In this document: in pieces, positions 43,204 to 52,835 of the stretch
Layout of the letters: each line of letters begins with the position of its first letter
Position numbering within the stretch: position 1 is the stretch's first letter
From: JANMDN01 sp031376285
GTDB lineage: Bacteria; Actinomycetota; Thermoleophilia; Miltoncostaeales; Miltoncostaeaceae
Reading direction: 5' to 3'
Length of the DNA stretch: 64,000 bases
Assembly (NCBI GenBank): GCA_031376285.1
Contig: JANMDN010000080.1
Coordinates: 31,032 to 95,031, forward strand
Made by a program: the position numbers and the translations under genes
Notes under the pieces: generated by a model
Seen by the model: the letters and a program-made list of their open reading frames with translations, nothing else
The model's database searches: none
What the model was told of the DNA's origin: nothing

Positions 43204-43677
43204 GTGACGAAGCCCGGGCGTTTCACCTTGAGCGATCTCCTCGCGGAGGCCCGGTCGAATCTCATACGAATGACGCCCCAGCAAGCTCAGGCTGAGGCCG
43301 TGGCGGGCGCCCTCATTCTCGACACGAGGCAGGACACGGATCGCTGGGCAGACGGCGCGATCGCCGGCTCGATTCACACTCCGCGGACCGTTCTCGAATG
43401 GGTGGTTGACCCCATCTCGGGTTTCCAGAATCCCTTCATCGATGGTTTCGATCAGGTCCTCATTGTGATGTGCAACGAGGGGTATTCGTCGAGCCTGACC
43501 GCATACAATCTCCAGCGGCTCGGGTTTCGGAGCGCGACCGACATGGTCGGCGGCTTTGTCGCTTGGCGAGCGGCCGACCTCCCTGTCCAGCCGGCCGAGC
43601 CACACGACCTCGACATCCTCGACGGCAGGTGGCCGCCAGAGCCCGCAGCCGAACTCCTCCAGAAAGGCCGTACATGA
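43204..43677 (+). CDS. Single-domain rhodanese-like protein
   Basis: 157 residues from GTG 43204, where the family usually begins (FTLSDLLAEARSNL); ATG 43126 and 43078 are alternatives. Fold landmarks: ALILDTRQDTDRWADGAIAGSIH, active-site Cys in IVMCNEGYSSSL and DMVGGFVAWRAADLPV. It should carry sulfur (or selenium) as a persulfide, or bind a related anion. It is coupled by ATGA to PotD, an unusual neighbour for a polyamine importer. Confidence 0.85.
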   Translation: MTKPGRFTLSDLLAEARSNLIRMTPQQAQAEAVAGALILDTRQDTDRWADGAIAGSIHTPRTVLEWVVDPISGFQNPFIDGFDQVLIVMCNEGYSSSLTAYNLQRLGFRSATDMVGGFVAWRAADLPVQPAEPHDLDILDGRWPPEPAAELLQKGRT

Positions 43678-44789
43678 ATCCAGCCGATGCCCAAACCCGG
43701 CGCGAGCTTCTCGGTCGGAGCGCCCTCGCCGCGGCCGGCCTCGTCACCGGCGCGGCCTTTCTCGCAGCCTGCGGAAGCAGCACGAGCACCAGCGCCGCAC
43801 TCGACCCAGAGAAGCTCACCGGGACATTGAACTTCGTCAACTTCGAGGGCTGGCTCGGTAAGGGTGAAGCGGCAGCCTTCGCCGCCAAGTATCCGGGCGC
43901 GTCGCTGAAGCAAATTCCGATCGCCGGAACGCAGGACAACTGGCTACCAAAGGTCAAGAACCGCCGCGGCGACTACGACCTCGCGCTCGTTGACGGCGCG
44001 ACGATTCCGAAGCTCATTGCTCTCGACGCCATCGCCTCATTTACGCCAGAGGAAGTCCCCAACCAGGCAAACGTCGACCCCTCGTTTCGCAGCCAGGCGT
44101 GGGACCCCGACAACACGTACTTCGTCGCCACCGACTACGGGCGGATCGGATTCGGCTACCGCAAGGATCTTGTGAGTGAGCCGATCACGAGCTACGCCGA
44201 CGTCTTCAAACTCCTTCCGAAGTACTCCGGCAAGGTCGCGGTGCTCTCGCGCATGGGATCCACGCTCGGGATGGCGATGAAACGGCTCGGGTATTCCATC
44301 AACTCGAATGACCCGACCGAGGTCGAGGAGGCCATGAAGCTTCTTATCTCGTCCAAGAAGCACTTCCTCGCGCTTGCCGACAGTGCGGGCGCGAACCTCT
44401 TGAGCGGCGACGCGGTCATCGCCCTCGGAGATGACTACGACATCTTCACGGCCTCCATGAAGAATCCGAACATCGTTTGGGTTGACCCGACCGAAGGCAT
44501 GAGCGCCTACCTCGAAGGGTTCGTCGCGCTCAAGGGGCCGCGCGAGGATCTCGCCAAGGCATTCATCAACTTCCACGCCGATCCCGCCCAGAACGCAGAC
44601 TTCGTGAACACGCTGAACATCGCGTCCGTGGTTCCGAAAGCCGCGACCCTCATCAAGCCCGAGATCACGAAGAGCACGATCCTCTTCCCGTCAGATGACG
44701 TGAAGAAGCGCATCGAGTTCTTTGTCGCGCGGCCGCAGGAGGGCGAAAAGGTGTGGATGAAGGCGTGGGACGAGTTTCGCGCCGCCTGA
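43674..44789 (+). CDS. PotD/PotF-type substrate-binding lipoprotein, Tat-like signal
   Basis: 371 residues. The N terminus has twin Arg (TRRELLGRSALAAAGL) and a lipobox FLAACGSS, so it is probably exported folded and lipidated. The mature domain (TLNFVNFEGWLG, DNTYFVATDYGRIGFGYRKD, ANLLSGDAVIALGDDYDI) is a spermidine/putrescine-type periplasmic binding protein. It opens a complete Pot-like importer. The substrate could be a polyamine or another small organic cation. Confidence 0.88.
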   Translation: MNPADAQTRRELLGRSALAAAGLVTGAAFLAACGSSTSTSAALDPEKLTGTLNFVNFEGWLGKGEAAAFAAKYPGASLKQIPIAGTQDNWLPKVKNRRGDYDLALVDGATIPKLIALDAIASFTPEEVPNQANVDPSFRSQAWDPDNTYFVATDYGRIGFGYRKDLVSEPITSYADVFKLLPKYSGKVAVLSRMGSTLGMAMKRLGYSINSNDPTEVEEAMKLLISSKKHFLALADSAGANLLSGDAVIALGDDYDIFTASMKNPNIVWVDPTEGMSAYLEGFVALKGPREDLAKAFINFHADPAQNADFVNTLNIASVVPKAATLIKPEITKSTILFPSDDVKKRIEFFVARPQEGEKVWMKAWDEFRAA

Positions 44790-45655
44790 CGGACCGGCGA
44801 GCGGGTCGCCAGCGCGGCGGCCCGCTTACGGCGCTCGCCGCGATGCCCGACCTCGTGGTCGCCGCGCTCTTCTTCGTGGTGCCACTCGGCGTTCTGATCG
44901 CCTTTTCGTTTGGCGAGGAGAACAGCTACACCTTCGACGTTACGCTGACCGGCACATTCGATCGGTACGGCGAGGCGCTCGGTCGGCCGTACCTTCAGAC
45001 GCTCGGACGGTCGCTTGTCCTCGGCGCGGTTACGGCGGTGGTGTGCTTGGTGATCGCGTTTCCGACCGCGCTCGCGCTCACCCGCATCCGAGGACGGGCC
45101 CGCCTCCTCCTCCTGTTTGCGGTGATGTTTCCGTTCGTCGTCAGCTTCACGGTGCGGACCTACGCGTGGCTCGGCATTCTCCGCTCCGGAGGCCCAGTCG
45201 CCGAGATCACGAACCGCATCTTCGGGGAGCCGCTCGTCTTGGCCTATCGCCCCGCGGCGATCGCGATCGGCATGATCCATGGCTACCTTGCCCTCGCGAT
45301 CCTCCCGTTGTACGCGGCGCTTGACCGGATACCCGACTCCGTGCTCGACGCCGCCGACGATCTCGGCGCCCGCCCGCTGCGCCGGCTGCGAACGGTGATC
45401 GTCCCCATGGCCCTCCCTGGGATCGTGGCCGCGCTTGCGCTCGTGGGGATCCTGGCGATCGGTGAGTTCACGGTGCCCGCGATCCTCGGTGGCGGGAAGA
45501 CCCTCCTCATCGGAAACGTTCTCGCCGAGCAGGCCGGCGGTGCGAACCGACCCCTCGGGGCGGCGATCGCCGTCGTGCTCGTTGTCCTCCTCGGCGTCTT
45601 GGCGCTGCTCGCGCGCCTTGCGCAGCGTCGTCTTGCACGCACGCGCGCCACATGA
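44753..45655 (+). CDS. PotB-type ABC permease
   Basis: About 290-300 residues; the start is uncertain (ATG 44753 or GTG 44765, both inside the end of the PotD gene). Six membrane helices; the cytoplasmic EAA loop reads LDAADDLGARPLRRLRTVIVPMALPGI. Also seen: VVPLGVLIAFSFGEEN and PFVVSFTVRTYAWLGIL, typical of PotB/PotH. It forms a heterodimer with the next gene's product. Confidence 0.87.
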   Translation: MDEGVGRVSRRLTDRRAGRQRGGPLTALAAMPDLVVAALFFVVPLGVLIAFSFGEENSYTFDVTLTGTFDRYGEALGRPYLQTLGRSLVLGAVTAVVCLVIAFPTALALTRIRGRARLLLLFAVMFPFVVSFTVRTYAWLGILRSGGPVAEITNRIFGEPLVLAYRPAAIAIGMIHGYLALAILPLYAALDRIPDSVLDAADDLGARPLRRLRTVIVPMALPGIVAALALVGILAIGEFTVPAILGGGKTLLIGNVLAEQAGGANRPLGAAIAVVLVVLLGVLALLARLAQRRLARTRAT

Positions 45656-46464
45656 GCCGTCGACGCGTCCGCTGGGCGCCGATTTGGCTCGGCCTGATCC
45701 TGCTCTTTCTCTACGCCCCGCTCGCGCGCGTCGGAGTCAACTCCGTGAACACGAACGAGGTGGGGACGTCGTTTGACGGGTTCACACTCGACTGGTACCA
45801 GGCCGCTTGGAACGACGTCACCGTGCGCGATTCCCTACAGGTCAGCATCCTTCTGGCGGTGATCGCGGCGGCGTTCTCGACCTCGATTGCCCTCGGCGTC
45901 GTGATCGGCACGCAGGCGGGGCCTCCACGTTTACGCTCGATCGCGCGAGCGCTCACGGCGGGGCGGGTCCTGCTCCCGGAGGTGGTCATCGCGGCGGGCA
46001 TCGCCATCATGCTTCCCCTCTTCGGCATTCGGCTCGGTCTCCTCGCGCTCGTCATCGGGCACGTGGTCTTTCAGACGGCATTCGCGATCGTGCTCATCCA
46101 GTCGCGGGCGGCCGGGAGGGATCCTCGGCTCGAAGACGCCGCCGCCGACCTCGGCGCGTCACGCCTTCGAGTGCTTCGCACCGTCGTGATTCCCGATCTC
46201 GCTCCCGGAATCTGGGCGGCGGCCCTCCTGACGTTTCTCTTCTCCTTCGACGACGTCGTGCTTTCGCGCCTACTCTCGTCGCCTGACACGCCGACGCTGC
46301 CCGTCACCGTGCTCTCGCTCATCAACCGGCGCATCTCACCCGAGATCGACGCGATCGGCACCGTCGTCATGGGCGTTGGGCTCGTCGCCTTCGTCTGCGC
46401 GGCGCTGATCGGACGAGGGAGCCTCGCCATCGCCCTCAGTGGCGCTCGACGGGACGTCCGATGA
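45652..46464 (+). CDS. PotC-type ABC permease
   Basis: 270 residues coupled to the PotB gene by ATGA. Membrane helices begin with PIWLGLILLFLYAPLARVGVNS; the EAA loop is LEDAAADLGASRLRVLRTVVIPDLAPGI, and FLFSFDDVVLSRLLSS follows as in PotC/PotI. Confidence 0.88.
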   Translation: MSRRRVRWAPIWLGLILLFLYAPLARVGVNSVNTNEVGTSFDGFTLDWYQAAWNDVTVRDSLQVSILLAVIAAAFSTSIALGVVIGTQAGPPRLRSIARALTAGRVLLPEVVIAAGIAIMLPLFGIRLGLLALVIGHVVFQTAFAIVLIQSRAAGRDPRLEDAAADLGASRLRVLRTVVIPDLAPGIWAAALLTFLFSFDDVVLSRLLSSPDTPTLPVTVLSLINRRISPEIDAIGTVVMGVGLVAFVCAALIGRGSLAIALSGARRDVR

Positions 46465-47522
46465 CGCAAACGCCAGCGGAGTTTGTCGTCGAACTGCGAA
46501 GTGTGGGCCGCGTGTTTGGCTCGACGGTCGCCGTCCGCGATGTCTCGCTCGGTCTGCGCCGCGGCGAGATCTTTGGCCTCCTTGGGCCGTCTGGTTGTGG
46601 GAAGACCACGCTCCTTCGCCTGATCGCCGGCCTTGACCGGCCAGACGACGGCAGCGTGCTCCTCGACGGGATCGACGTCACCGGTCATCCGGCGCACCGA
46701 CGGGCGGTCCACACCGTGTTCCAGTCCTATGCGCTCTTTCCCCGGATGAGCGTCGCGAGGAACGTCGGCTATGGACTGCGCGCCGCCGGGGTGTCGGGCG
46801 CTGCGCTGCACGCTCGCGTCAACGACGCGCTGGCGCTTGTCGGGCTGGCCGGGAAGGAGGGGCGCCGTCCACATCAGCTCTCCGGAGGCGAGCAGCAGCG
46901 GGTCGCCCTGGCCCGTGCCCTCATCAACCACCCACCCGTCCTGCTGCTCGATGAGCCCCTCGCTGCACTCGACGCCCACCTTCGGCGCGAGATGCAGGGC
47001 GAGCTGCGGCGTCTCCAACGGGAAACTGGCTGCACGTTTCTCCTCGTGACCCACGACCAGGATGAGGCGTTTTCGCTCTGCGATCGCGTGGCGGTGATGT
47101 TCGACGGTCGGGTCGCGCAGCTCGGCACGCCGGACGAGCTCTACCGCCGGCCGGCGACGGCCCGGGTGGCGGCCTTCGTCGGGCGGTCGAGCGTCTTGCC
47201 CGCAGTGTGGTCGGGTGGTCGAGCCGTGGTTTCGGGGATCTGGCACGTTGTCGCGGAGCCCGTGTCGCCACTCACCGAGGGAGCGGCGTGCAGTGTGATG
47301 TTTCGGCCGCGTCAGCTCCACCTGAACGGCGCTGATGGCATTCCCGGCTTGGTCGAGCACGTCGCATTTTCCGGTGACCGCCACGAGATGACGATCCAGA
47401 CTGACGCCGGTGTGGTGCGTCTTGAGACCGACGAGCCTCACGCGAGGGCCGGCGACGCGGTAGTGGTCAGCGCCGACGGGAGCCCGGCGTGGGCACTTCC
47501 CCCCGTCGCGTCGACGCCGTGA
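46461..47522 (+). CDS. PotA-type ABC ATPase with TOBE domain
   Basis: 353 residues, ATGA overlap with PotC. Walker A LLGPSGCGKTTLLRL, signature HQLSGGEQQRVALARAL, Walker B LLLDEPLAALDAHLR, H-loop LLVTHDQDEAFSL. The C-terminal third (SVMFRPRQLHLN, VEHVAFSGDRHEMTIQ) is a TOBE_2 regulatory domain. It energises the importer formed with the two upstream permeases. Confidence 0.92.
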   Translation: MTQTPAEFVVELRSVGRVFGSTVAVRDVSLGLRRGEIFGLLGPSGCGKTTLLRLIAGLDRPDDGSVLLDGIDVTGHPAHRRAVHTVFQSYALFPRMSVARNVGYGLRAAGVSGAALHARVNDALALVGLAGKEGRRPHQLSGGEQQRVALARALINHPPVLLLDEPLAALDAHLRREMQGELRRLQRETGCTFLLVTHDQDEAFSLCDRVAVMFDGRVAQLGTPDELYRRPATARVAAFVGRSSVLPAVWSGGRAVVSGIWHVVAEPVSPLTEGAACSVMFRPRQLHLNGADGIPGLVEHVAFSGDRHEMTIQTDAGVVRLETDEPHARAGDAVVVSADGSPAWALPPVASTP

Positions 47523-49006
47523 CCTTCCCGATCGGTCGGCGGCTCGCTGGTGCGACGTTCGGCCTTGCGCTCGCGTTTGTTTGGGGATGCGGTGGGGGAG
47601 GTGAGGTGTCTCCCTTGCGCCCGGGGTCGACCCTCAGAGACACGATCGTCGACACCGACGGCGATGGTGCATTGGAGCCAGGTCCGGGTCAGGCCATCCG
47701 GGCGCGAACTGATCTGGCACCGGCCGGGAGCGTCGCGCGGACGCTTGTGACGCTCGTGCAGATCTCAGATCCTCACGTCGTCGACGAGGAGTCGCCCTTG
47801 CGGGTCGAGGTGATCGACCGGGCCGGGGGTGCGGTGACCTCAGCATTTCGTCCGCAGGAGGCGCTCTCGACGCAGGTCCTCGACGCGGCGGTTCAGAGCG
47901 TCAACCGTCTTGCGCCTGACGCTGTGCTCGTGACCGGAGACATCGCCGACAACAACCAGGGAAACGAGCTGGAGTGGGCCCTCACGGTGCTGCGCGGCGG
48001 CGACGTTCGTCCCGATTCTGGCGCGCCTGGCTACGAGGGGGTTCAGGAGGCAGACCGGGGCGATCCCTTCTTCTACCGCCCGGACCTGGACGCCCCGCGT
48101 CATCCCGAGCTCCTCTCGGAGGCCCAGGCGCCGTTCCTCGCGGCCGGTCTCGTCGCGCCGTGGCTGCCGGCGGTGTCCAACCACGACGTTCTGATCGAAG
48201 GCGTCGTCCCGGCCGACGATCTGCTCCGCCGCGAAGCGGTCGGTGGCCGCAAGTTGGAGACTCCGTCGGCCGAGGCGCGCGCGGCGGCCTCGAGCGGGAT
48301 CCCCGACCGCGCGCGTCTCGAGGAGCTCTTGACTCAAGGGGACCTCGGTCGCTTTCGGTCGGTCAGCGCCGACGGCGCGCGCCGCCCGCTCGGACCCGAG
48401 GCTGCGGTGCAGAAGGTCGCGCAGGCGGCCGGGGTGCCGACCCGTCGTGGGTATCTGGTCTACGAGCGCCAGCTCGCGCCGGGTATTCGGCTGATGGTTC
48501 TCGACACCGCAAACCGCGAAGGCGGGAGCGATGGCGACCTTCCAGCTTGGCAGGCGCAGTGGCTCGCCGCGACGCTTGAACGCCACTCCGGTGAACGCTT
48601 TCTCGTCGTGTCTCCGACCCCGCTCGAGCTGACCCGAGGTGGCGAGCGCGCCCTGACGCTCCTCGACGCGACGCCCGGTGTTGTTGCGGTGCTCTCGGGC
48701 GACACGCATCGCAATCTCATCAGCGCTCGCCCCGGTGAGTCAGGGGGCTACTGGCTCGTCCGCGCGCCGTCGCTCATGGACTTTCCTCAGCAGGTCCGCG
48801 CGCTCCGCCTCGTGGAACTCACCGACGGCCGCGTCGCGCTCGAGACCTGGCTCGTGGATCACGCGGGGCTTCCGCAGTCCCCCGGAGCGCTTGGCCTTGC
48901 GGGCATCTCCCGTGAGCTCGCATTCCTCGACACCCAAGGAGGGCGCCCACGGGGTTGGAGCGGGACGCCTGATGACCAGAACGCGGTGCTCTACCTCGGC
49001 CGCTGA
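47519..49006 (+). CDS. Metallophosphoesterase lipoprotein (TIGR03767-like)
   Basis: 495 residues from GTG 47519, overlapping the PotA stop (GTGA). Signal with lipobox LALAFVWGCGGG. Calcineurin-type metal motifs: QISDPHVVDEES, LVTGDIADNNQGNE, LPAVSNHD and VVAVLSGDTHRN (Asp-Thr-His instead of Gly-His-x-His). Large insertions between motifs are typical of this actinobacterial family. It acts outside the membrane on an unknown phosphoester; coupling to the transporter suggests it may release the imported compound. Confidence 0.82.
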   Translation: MTFPIGRRLAGATFGLALAFVWGCGGGGEVSPLRPGSTLRDTIVDTDGDGALEPGPGQAIRARTDLAPAGSVARTLVTLVQISDPHVVDEESPLRVEVIDRAGGAVTSAFRPQEALSTQVLDAAVQSVNRLAPDAVLVTGDIADNNQGNELEWALTVLRGGDVRPDSGAPGYEGVQEADRGDPFFYRPDLDAPRHPELLSEAQAPFLAAGLVAPWLPAVSNHDVLIEGVVPADDLLRREAVGGRKLETPSAEARAAASSGIPDRARLEELLTQGDLGRFRSVSADGARRPLGPEAAVQKVAQAAGVPTRRGYLVYERQLAPGIRLMVLDTANREGGSDGDLPAWQAQWLAATLERHSGERFLVVSPTPLELTRGGERALTLLDATPGVVAVLSGDTHRNLISARPGESGGYWLVRAPSLMDFPQQVRALRLVELTDGRVALETWLVDHAGLPQSPGALGLAGISRELAFLDTQGGRPRGWSGTPDDQNAVLYLGR

Positions 49007-49012
49007 GGAGGT

Positions 49013-51316
49013 CTACTCCGGACGCAACAGTCGAACGACGGGTCGGCGCACGTAGCGCCGGGCGATCAGGGCCGCGGTCGCCGCCGCGATGGCAAGGGCC
49101 GCGACCGCCACGGCCAGCACCTCGACCGGCGTCGGTGCGAGGGCGAGCACGCCGTAGCGATCCACCATCCCTGAGAGGGTCGGCGCAAACACGAGGCGTT
49201 CGAGGACGTACGCCACGGCAAGGGCCACCGCCGTCAAGGCGGCACCCGCCCCGAATAGGAGCGCCCACACGTCGCGCCGCGTCCCGCCGCTTGTTCGCAG
49301 GACGCCGATGGTCTCGCTTCGCTCTCGCGCCAACACCATGAGGGCGAGCAGCACGAGGGCCGCGCAGACCAGGCCGTTCAGGACCGCCACGACGCGCAGC
49401 AGCGCCACGATGGTCGTCAAGAACGGAGCCCCGCTCGGGGCGATCCCGGTGTTGCTCTCGGCATCGAGCCCCTGACTCCTGAGCTCGTCGCGCACGGTCG
49501 ATGCTGAGACACCTGGCTTGGTCTGCACGGCGACGGCGGCGGGAAGGTCGGGCCGAGCCGTGAGGAGCGAGGCGAGATCGGTGTAGGCCACCCGGCCGTC
49601 TTGGGACAGCTCCTGCACGATGCCGGCCACTCTCAGGCGAAGTTCCCCGCCTCCCTGCACCTGGGCAATCAGCCGACCACCGAGGCCGAGCCCGAGGCTT
49701 TGCGCGAGGCCCGCTCCGACCTCGGTCTCTCCGGATGCTCGCGCGCGGCGACCCGAGAGGAGCGGCCGGCCGGCGAATACCATCTCCTTGCCTGGACCAA
49801 AGGCGACAATCCGGATCGGCTCCTGAAGCTCGAACACGTCGAGGGCTCTGGCCTCGTAGCGCGTCACCGCCGCGGCAACGCCGGGGCTCGAACGCACGAC
49901 GGCCGCGGTTTCCTCACCTCCCTCGACGAGGAGGGAGTACCGCTCACCGAGCGCGGCCGGCTCACGCTGCGCCGTCACAAGGAACCGCCCGAGGGCGAGC
50001 AGCAGCAGGATCGTCGCAAGCGCGGCCGCGACGGCGAGCACGCTCACGAGGAAGCGTCCCGGCCGGCGGAGCGCAAGGCGCGCGCCAAGGGCGATCGGCC
50101 GTGCCGCAACCATCGTTCGGCGCGGCCGGCTCCGTGTGGCTCCGGCAAGGCTCGTTGCGACCGGCTGCCGGGTCGCGGCGAGCGCGGGCCAGCCGGCAGC
50201 GACCGCGGCGAGTGCCACGACAAGCGCGAACGCGGCGAGATGGGGGAGGCCAATCGGTGACGCGGGTGCGAGCTCGTTCAGCGCACGCAGGAGGTCGTCG
50301 GTCGGTCCGGCGACAAGCAGCGCTCCCGCGACGAGGCCGAGCGCAACCGCGGGGATCGCCGCGAGCACCGCTTCGAGCGCGTACGAGCCGGCGAGCCCGA
50401 GTGGAGTAAAGCCCACCGTGCGAAGGGCGCCGATCGTCGGGAGGTCGCGCGTCACGCGGGCGTGACCGGTCGAGGCGAGCATCGTCGCCGACGCGATCAA
50501 CGCGATGACCGCGAATGCGCCAAGGAGCGCGACGACGAGACCGCCCGCCTCGTTGACGATCGCACGGGTTCCGGAGCGGGTCGAAAACGTCGTGCCCGTC
50601 AGGCCGTAGCTCGCCGTGCGTGCCTGCACGAGCGTCTCGGCAAGCCGGGAAGGGTTCACCAACCGCAGGTAGGCGGCGTTCACCGGTTGGCGCTCCCCGG
50701 ACTCGAGGAGCTGCGAGACGACCTCGTCGTAGGAGATGTAGACACGCGGCTCCGACGCAAGCGGGAAGGCGACGATGTCCGGCTCGACCGAGACGCCCAC
50801 AACCGTCCCGGACCATCGACCCCGGTCGGTGCCCAGGCCGATCTGAGTTCCGGGCCCGATCCCCCATTCGTCGGCCAACCCACGCTCGATGACCGCCTCG
50901 CCGGGCCTCCCCGAGAGTGCGCGTCCGCTCATAATCGCGAGCCCATCAGTCGCGTGACCGGCCTCGAGTCCGTTCACCTCGGCCCGTTTGAACCGCGGCT
51001 CGCCGCCGACGTCTCGGAATGCGGCCATCCCGACGCGCCGAATCACCAGGCGAAACGAACGCGACTCAACGTTTGCAAGGCCCGACAGTCGCGCCACGGC
51101 GTCGGGGCGCTCGATGAGGTCGAAGCGTGCCGTGACCTCAGGGGCGTTTGCGGCTCGCTGCGCCCGGTCAAAGCCGGTCGAGAGGGCCGAGCCGAGGGTC
51201 ACCGCGGCGCCGACCATCAGACCCACGAGGAGCAGTCCGGTCGCCGCGACGAGCGCGGCCGAGGGACGCGCCCTCAGGCTGTTGAACGCACGCGTGACGC
51301 CAGGGCCCGGAATCAC
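49013..51316 (-). CDS. FtsX/MacB-like ABC permease, last gene of the long operon
   Basis: 767 residues. Two FtsX-type halves, each with extracytoplasmic and membrane parts: an N-terminal helix (AALVAATGLLLVGLMVGAAVTL), three helices around residues 255-380, another at the middle (FLVSVLAVAAALATILLLLALG) and three at the C terminus ending LAIAAATAALIARRYVR. Such proteins do not channel small ions; they power extraction or export of lipids, lipoproteins or peptides. Coupled by ATGA to its ATPase. Six bp separate its stop from the converging metallophosphoesterase gene. Confidence 0.88.
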   Translation of the reverse strand: MIPGPGVTRAFNSLRARPSAALVAATGLLLVGLMVGAAVTLGSALSTGFDRAQRAANAPEVTARFDLIERPDAVARLSGLANVESRSFRLVIRRVGMAAFRDVGGEPRFKRAEVNGLEAGHATDGLAIMSGRALSGRPGEAVIERGLADEWGIGPGTQIGLGTDRGRWSGTVVGVSVEPDIVAFPLASEPRVYISYDEVVSQLLESGERQPVNAAYLRLVNPSRLAETLVQARTASYGLTGTTFSTRSGTRAIVNEAGGLVVALLGAFAVIALIASATMLASTGHARVTRDLPTIGALRTVGFTPLGLAGSYALEAVLAAIPAVALGLVAGALLVAGPTDDLLRALNELAPASPIGLPHLAAFALVVALAAVAAGWPALAATRQPVATSLAGATRSRPRRTMVAARPIALGARLALRRPGRFLVSVLAVAAALATILLLLALGRFLVTAQREPAALGERYSLLVEGGEETAAVVRSSPGVAAAVTRYEARALDVFELQEPIRIVAFGPGKEMVFAGRPLLSGRRARASGETEVGAGLAQSLGLGLGGRLIAQVQGGGELRLRVAGIVQELSQDGRVAYTDLASLLTARPDLPAAVAVQTKPGVSASTVRDELRSQGLDAESNTGIAPSGAPFLTTIVALLRVVAVLNGLVCAALVLLALMVLARERSETIGVLRTSGGTRRDVWALLFGAGAALTAVALAVAYVLERLVFAPTLSGMVDRYGVLALAPTPVEVLAVAVAALAIAAATAALIARRYVRRPVVRLLRPE

Positions 51317-51999
51317 TCGTCGATACGGCCGTCACGAATATGGATCGTTCGGTCGGCGGCCGCGGCCTGGTGCGCGTCGTGAGTCACCATGACGACTGAG
51401 CGCATGGGATTGACGGCGTCGCGAAGGAGCGAGATCACCTCGGCTCCCGAGCGCTCGTCGAGGTTGCCGGTGGGCTCGTCGGCGAACACGACCCGGGGCT
51501 CCATCACGAGCGCACGCGCGATCGCCACCCGCTGCTGCTCGCCCCCGGAGAGGTCACCGGGGAGCTGATCGCCGACCGCCGCCACCCCGAGGCGCTCCAT
51601 GATCGTCTTGGCCCGGTTTCGGCCGGCGGCGAGGTCTCGGGCCAAGCGAACGGGCATCAGGACGTTCTCCCAGGCGGTCAGCTCCGGGACGAGTCGAAAT
51701 GACTGAAACACGAAACCGACGAACTCCCTGCGAAGGCGCGCGAGCTCGGCCTCGGACATCCGGTCAAGGCGGGAACCAGCCAGGACGACGCTCCCAGCAG
51801 TGGGATGATCAAGACCGGCGAGAAGGTGCAAGAGCGTGCTCTTGCCGGAGCCGGACGGACCGACGATCGCGACCATCTCACCCGCAACGATCTCAAGATC
51901 GACGCCATCGACGACCGCACGCCGAGCAACGCCACGACCGTGCTCGCGGACGAGCCCCTCAGCCCGAACAAGTGGTTCCGCGGTTACGGTGTCGGCCAT
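51313..51999 (-). CDS. MacB/LolD-type ABC ATPase
   Basis: 228 residues from ATG 51999, which overlaps the methyltransferase stop by one base; the frame is open to 52026. Walker A IVGPSGSGKSTLLHLLAGLD, Q-loop VGFVFQSFRLVPELTAWEN, signature GDLSGGEQQRVAIARALV, Walker B VVFADEPTGNLDE, H-loop MVTHDAH. It pairs with the FtsX-like permease. Confidence 0.92.
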   Translation of the reverse strand: MADTVTAEPLVRAEGLVREHGRGVARRAVVDGVDLEIVAGEMVAIVGPSGSGKSTLLHLLAGLDHPTAGSVVLAGSRLDRMSEAELARLRREFVGFVFQSFRLVPELTAWENVLMPVRLARDLAAGRNRAKTIMERLGVAAVGDQLPGDLSGGEQQRVAIARALVMEPRVVFADEPTGNLDERSGAEVISLLRDAVNPMRSVVMVTHDAHQAAAADRTIHIRDGRIDE

Positions 52000-52835
52000 C
52001 ACGCGGCCGTCGCGCGCAAGCACCACCCGTGCATCGGCAGCCGAACTCGGCCCTGACCGATCGAAAACTGCTCCGCCGCCTGTCGCAGCGCCGCGCGGAG
52101 TCGCTGTCTGGTCTTTCCCTCAATGGTGGCAACCTCCGCGGTGCCGCGGTAGCGGACCGACATCGCTCCTGACAGCCACTCCCAGAGTTCGTCAAGGTCG
52201 ACCTCGTGCGCTGAGCTGATCCGACTGCACTCCACCTCCCCCCAACCCGTGCTCCGGATCGCGTGGATGAGCGTCGCCGGATCGCCGAAGCGAAAATGCG
52301 GGTACTCATCTGGTTCGGCAAAGCCGTGGTCGAGGCGCCTTGCCGCCGACCAGAAGAGGTCGAAGGCAGCCACGTCGCCGCGTCCGCCGAGGACGCTCAT
52401 GGCGAGTCGTGCGCCGGCCGAGACGTGCCCGCGGAGCAGAAGCAGATCGGTCTCGGGGTCCGCGACGAACATGAACGCGAGCTGACTCACGACGGCGTCG
52501 AAACCGTCAGTCGTCACGAGATCCGCGGCAGTGCCCGTCCGAATGTCGACTCTGCCGCGGTCTCGCTCGGCGATTTGGCCTCGGAGTCGACTCAGCATGG
52601 TTTGGCTTGGGTCGAGTGCGGTCACGTACGCGCCAGGAAACGTCGACAGGATCCGCCGCGTGAGCGTTCCGGTCCCCGCTCCATGGTCGAGCACACGTCG
52701 AAGGTGAGCGCCACCGAGCGCGGGCATGAGGGCCTCGGTGTAGGGCACCGTGAACGGCACGACGTAGCGGTCGTAGTGGGCGGCGCTATCGATCTCTTCG
52801 GCTCGCTCACGGCGAGCCCCCGAGGCTATGCTCAC
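51999..52835 (-). CDS. Class I SAM-dependent methyltransferase
   Basis: 278 residues from GTG 52835 overlapping the radical SAM stop (GTGA). Motif I VLDHGAGTGTLTRRIL, acidic end of strand 2 VTALDPSQTML, motif around DIRTGTAADLV, then FDAVVSQLAFMFVADPETDLLLL. A UbiE/COQ5-like small-molecule methyltransferase; it lacks the Cys residues of arsenite methyltransferases. Its substrate is presumably an intermediate of this operon's product. Confidence 0.87.
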   Translation of the reverse strand: MSIASGARRERAEEIDSAAHYDRYVVPFTVPYTEALMPALGGAHLRRVLDHGAGTGTLTRRILSTFPGAYVTALDPSQTMLSRLRGQIAERDRGRVDIRTGTAADLVTTDGFDAVVSQLAFMFVADPETDLLLLRGHVSAGARLAMSVLGGRGDVAAFDLFWSAARRLDHGFAEPDEYPHFRFGDPATLIHAIRSTGWGEVECSRISSAHEVDLDELWEWLSGAMSVRYRGTAEVATIEGKTRQRLRAALRQAAEQFSIGQGRVRLPMHGWCLRATAA

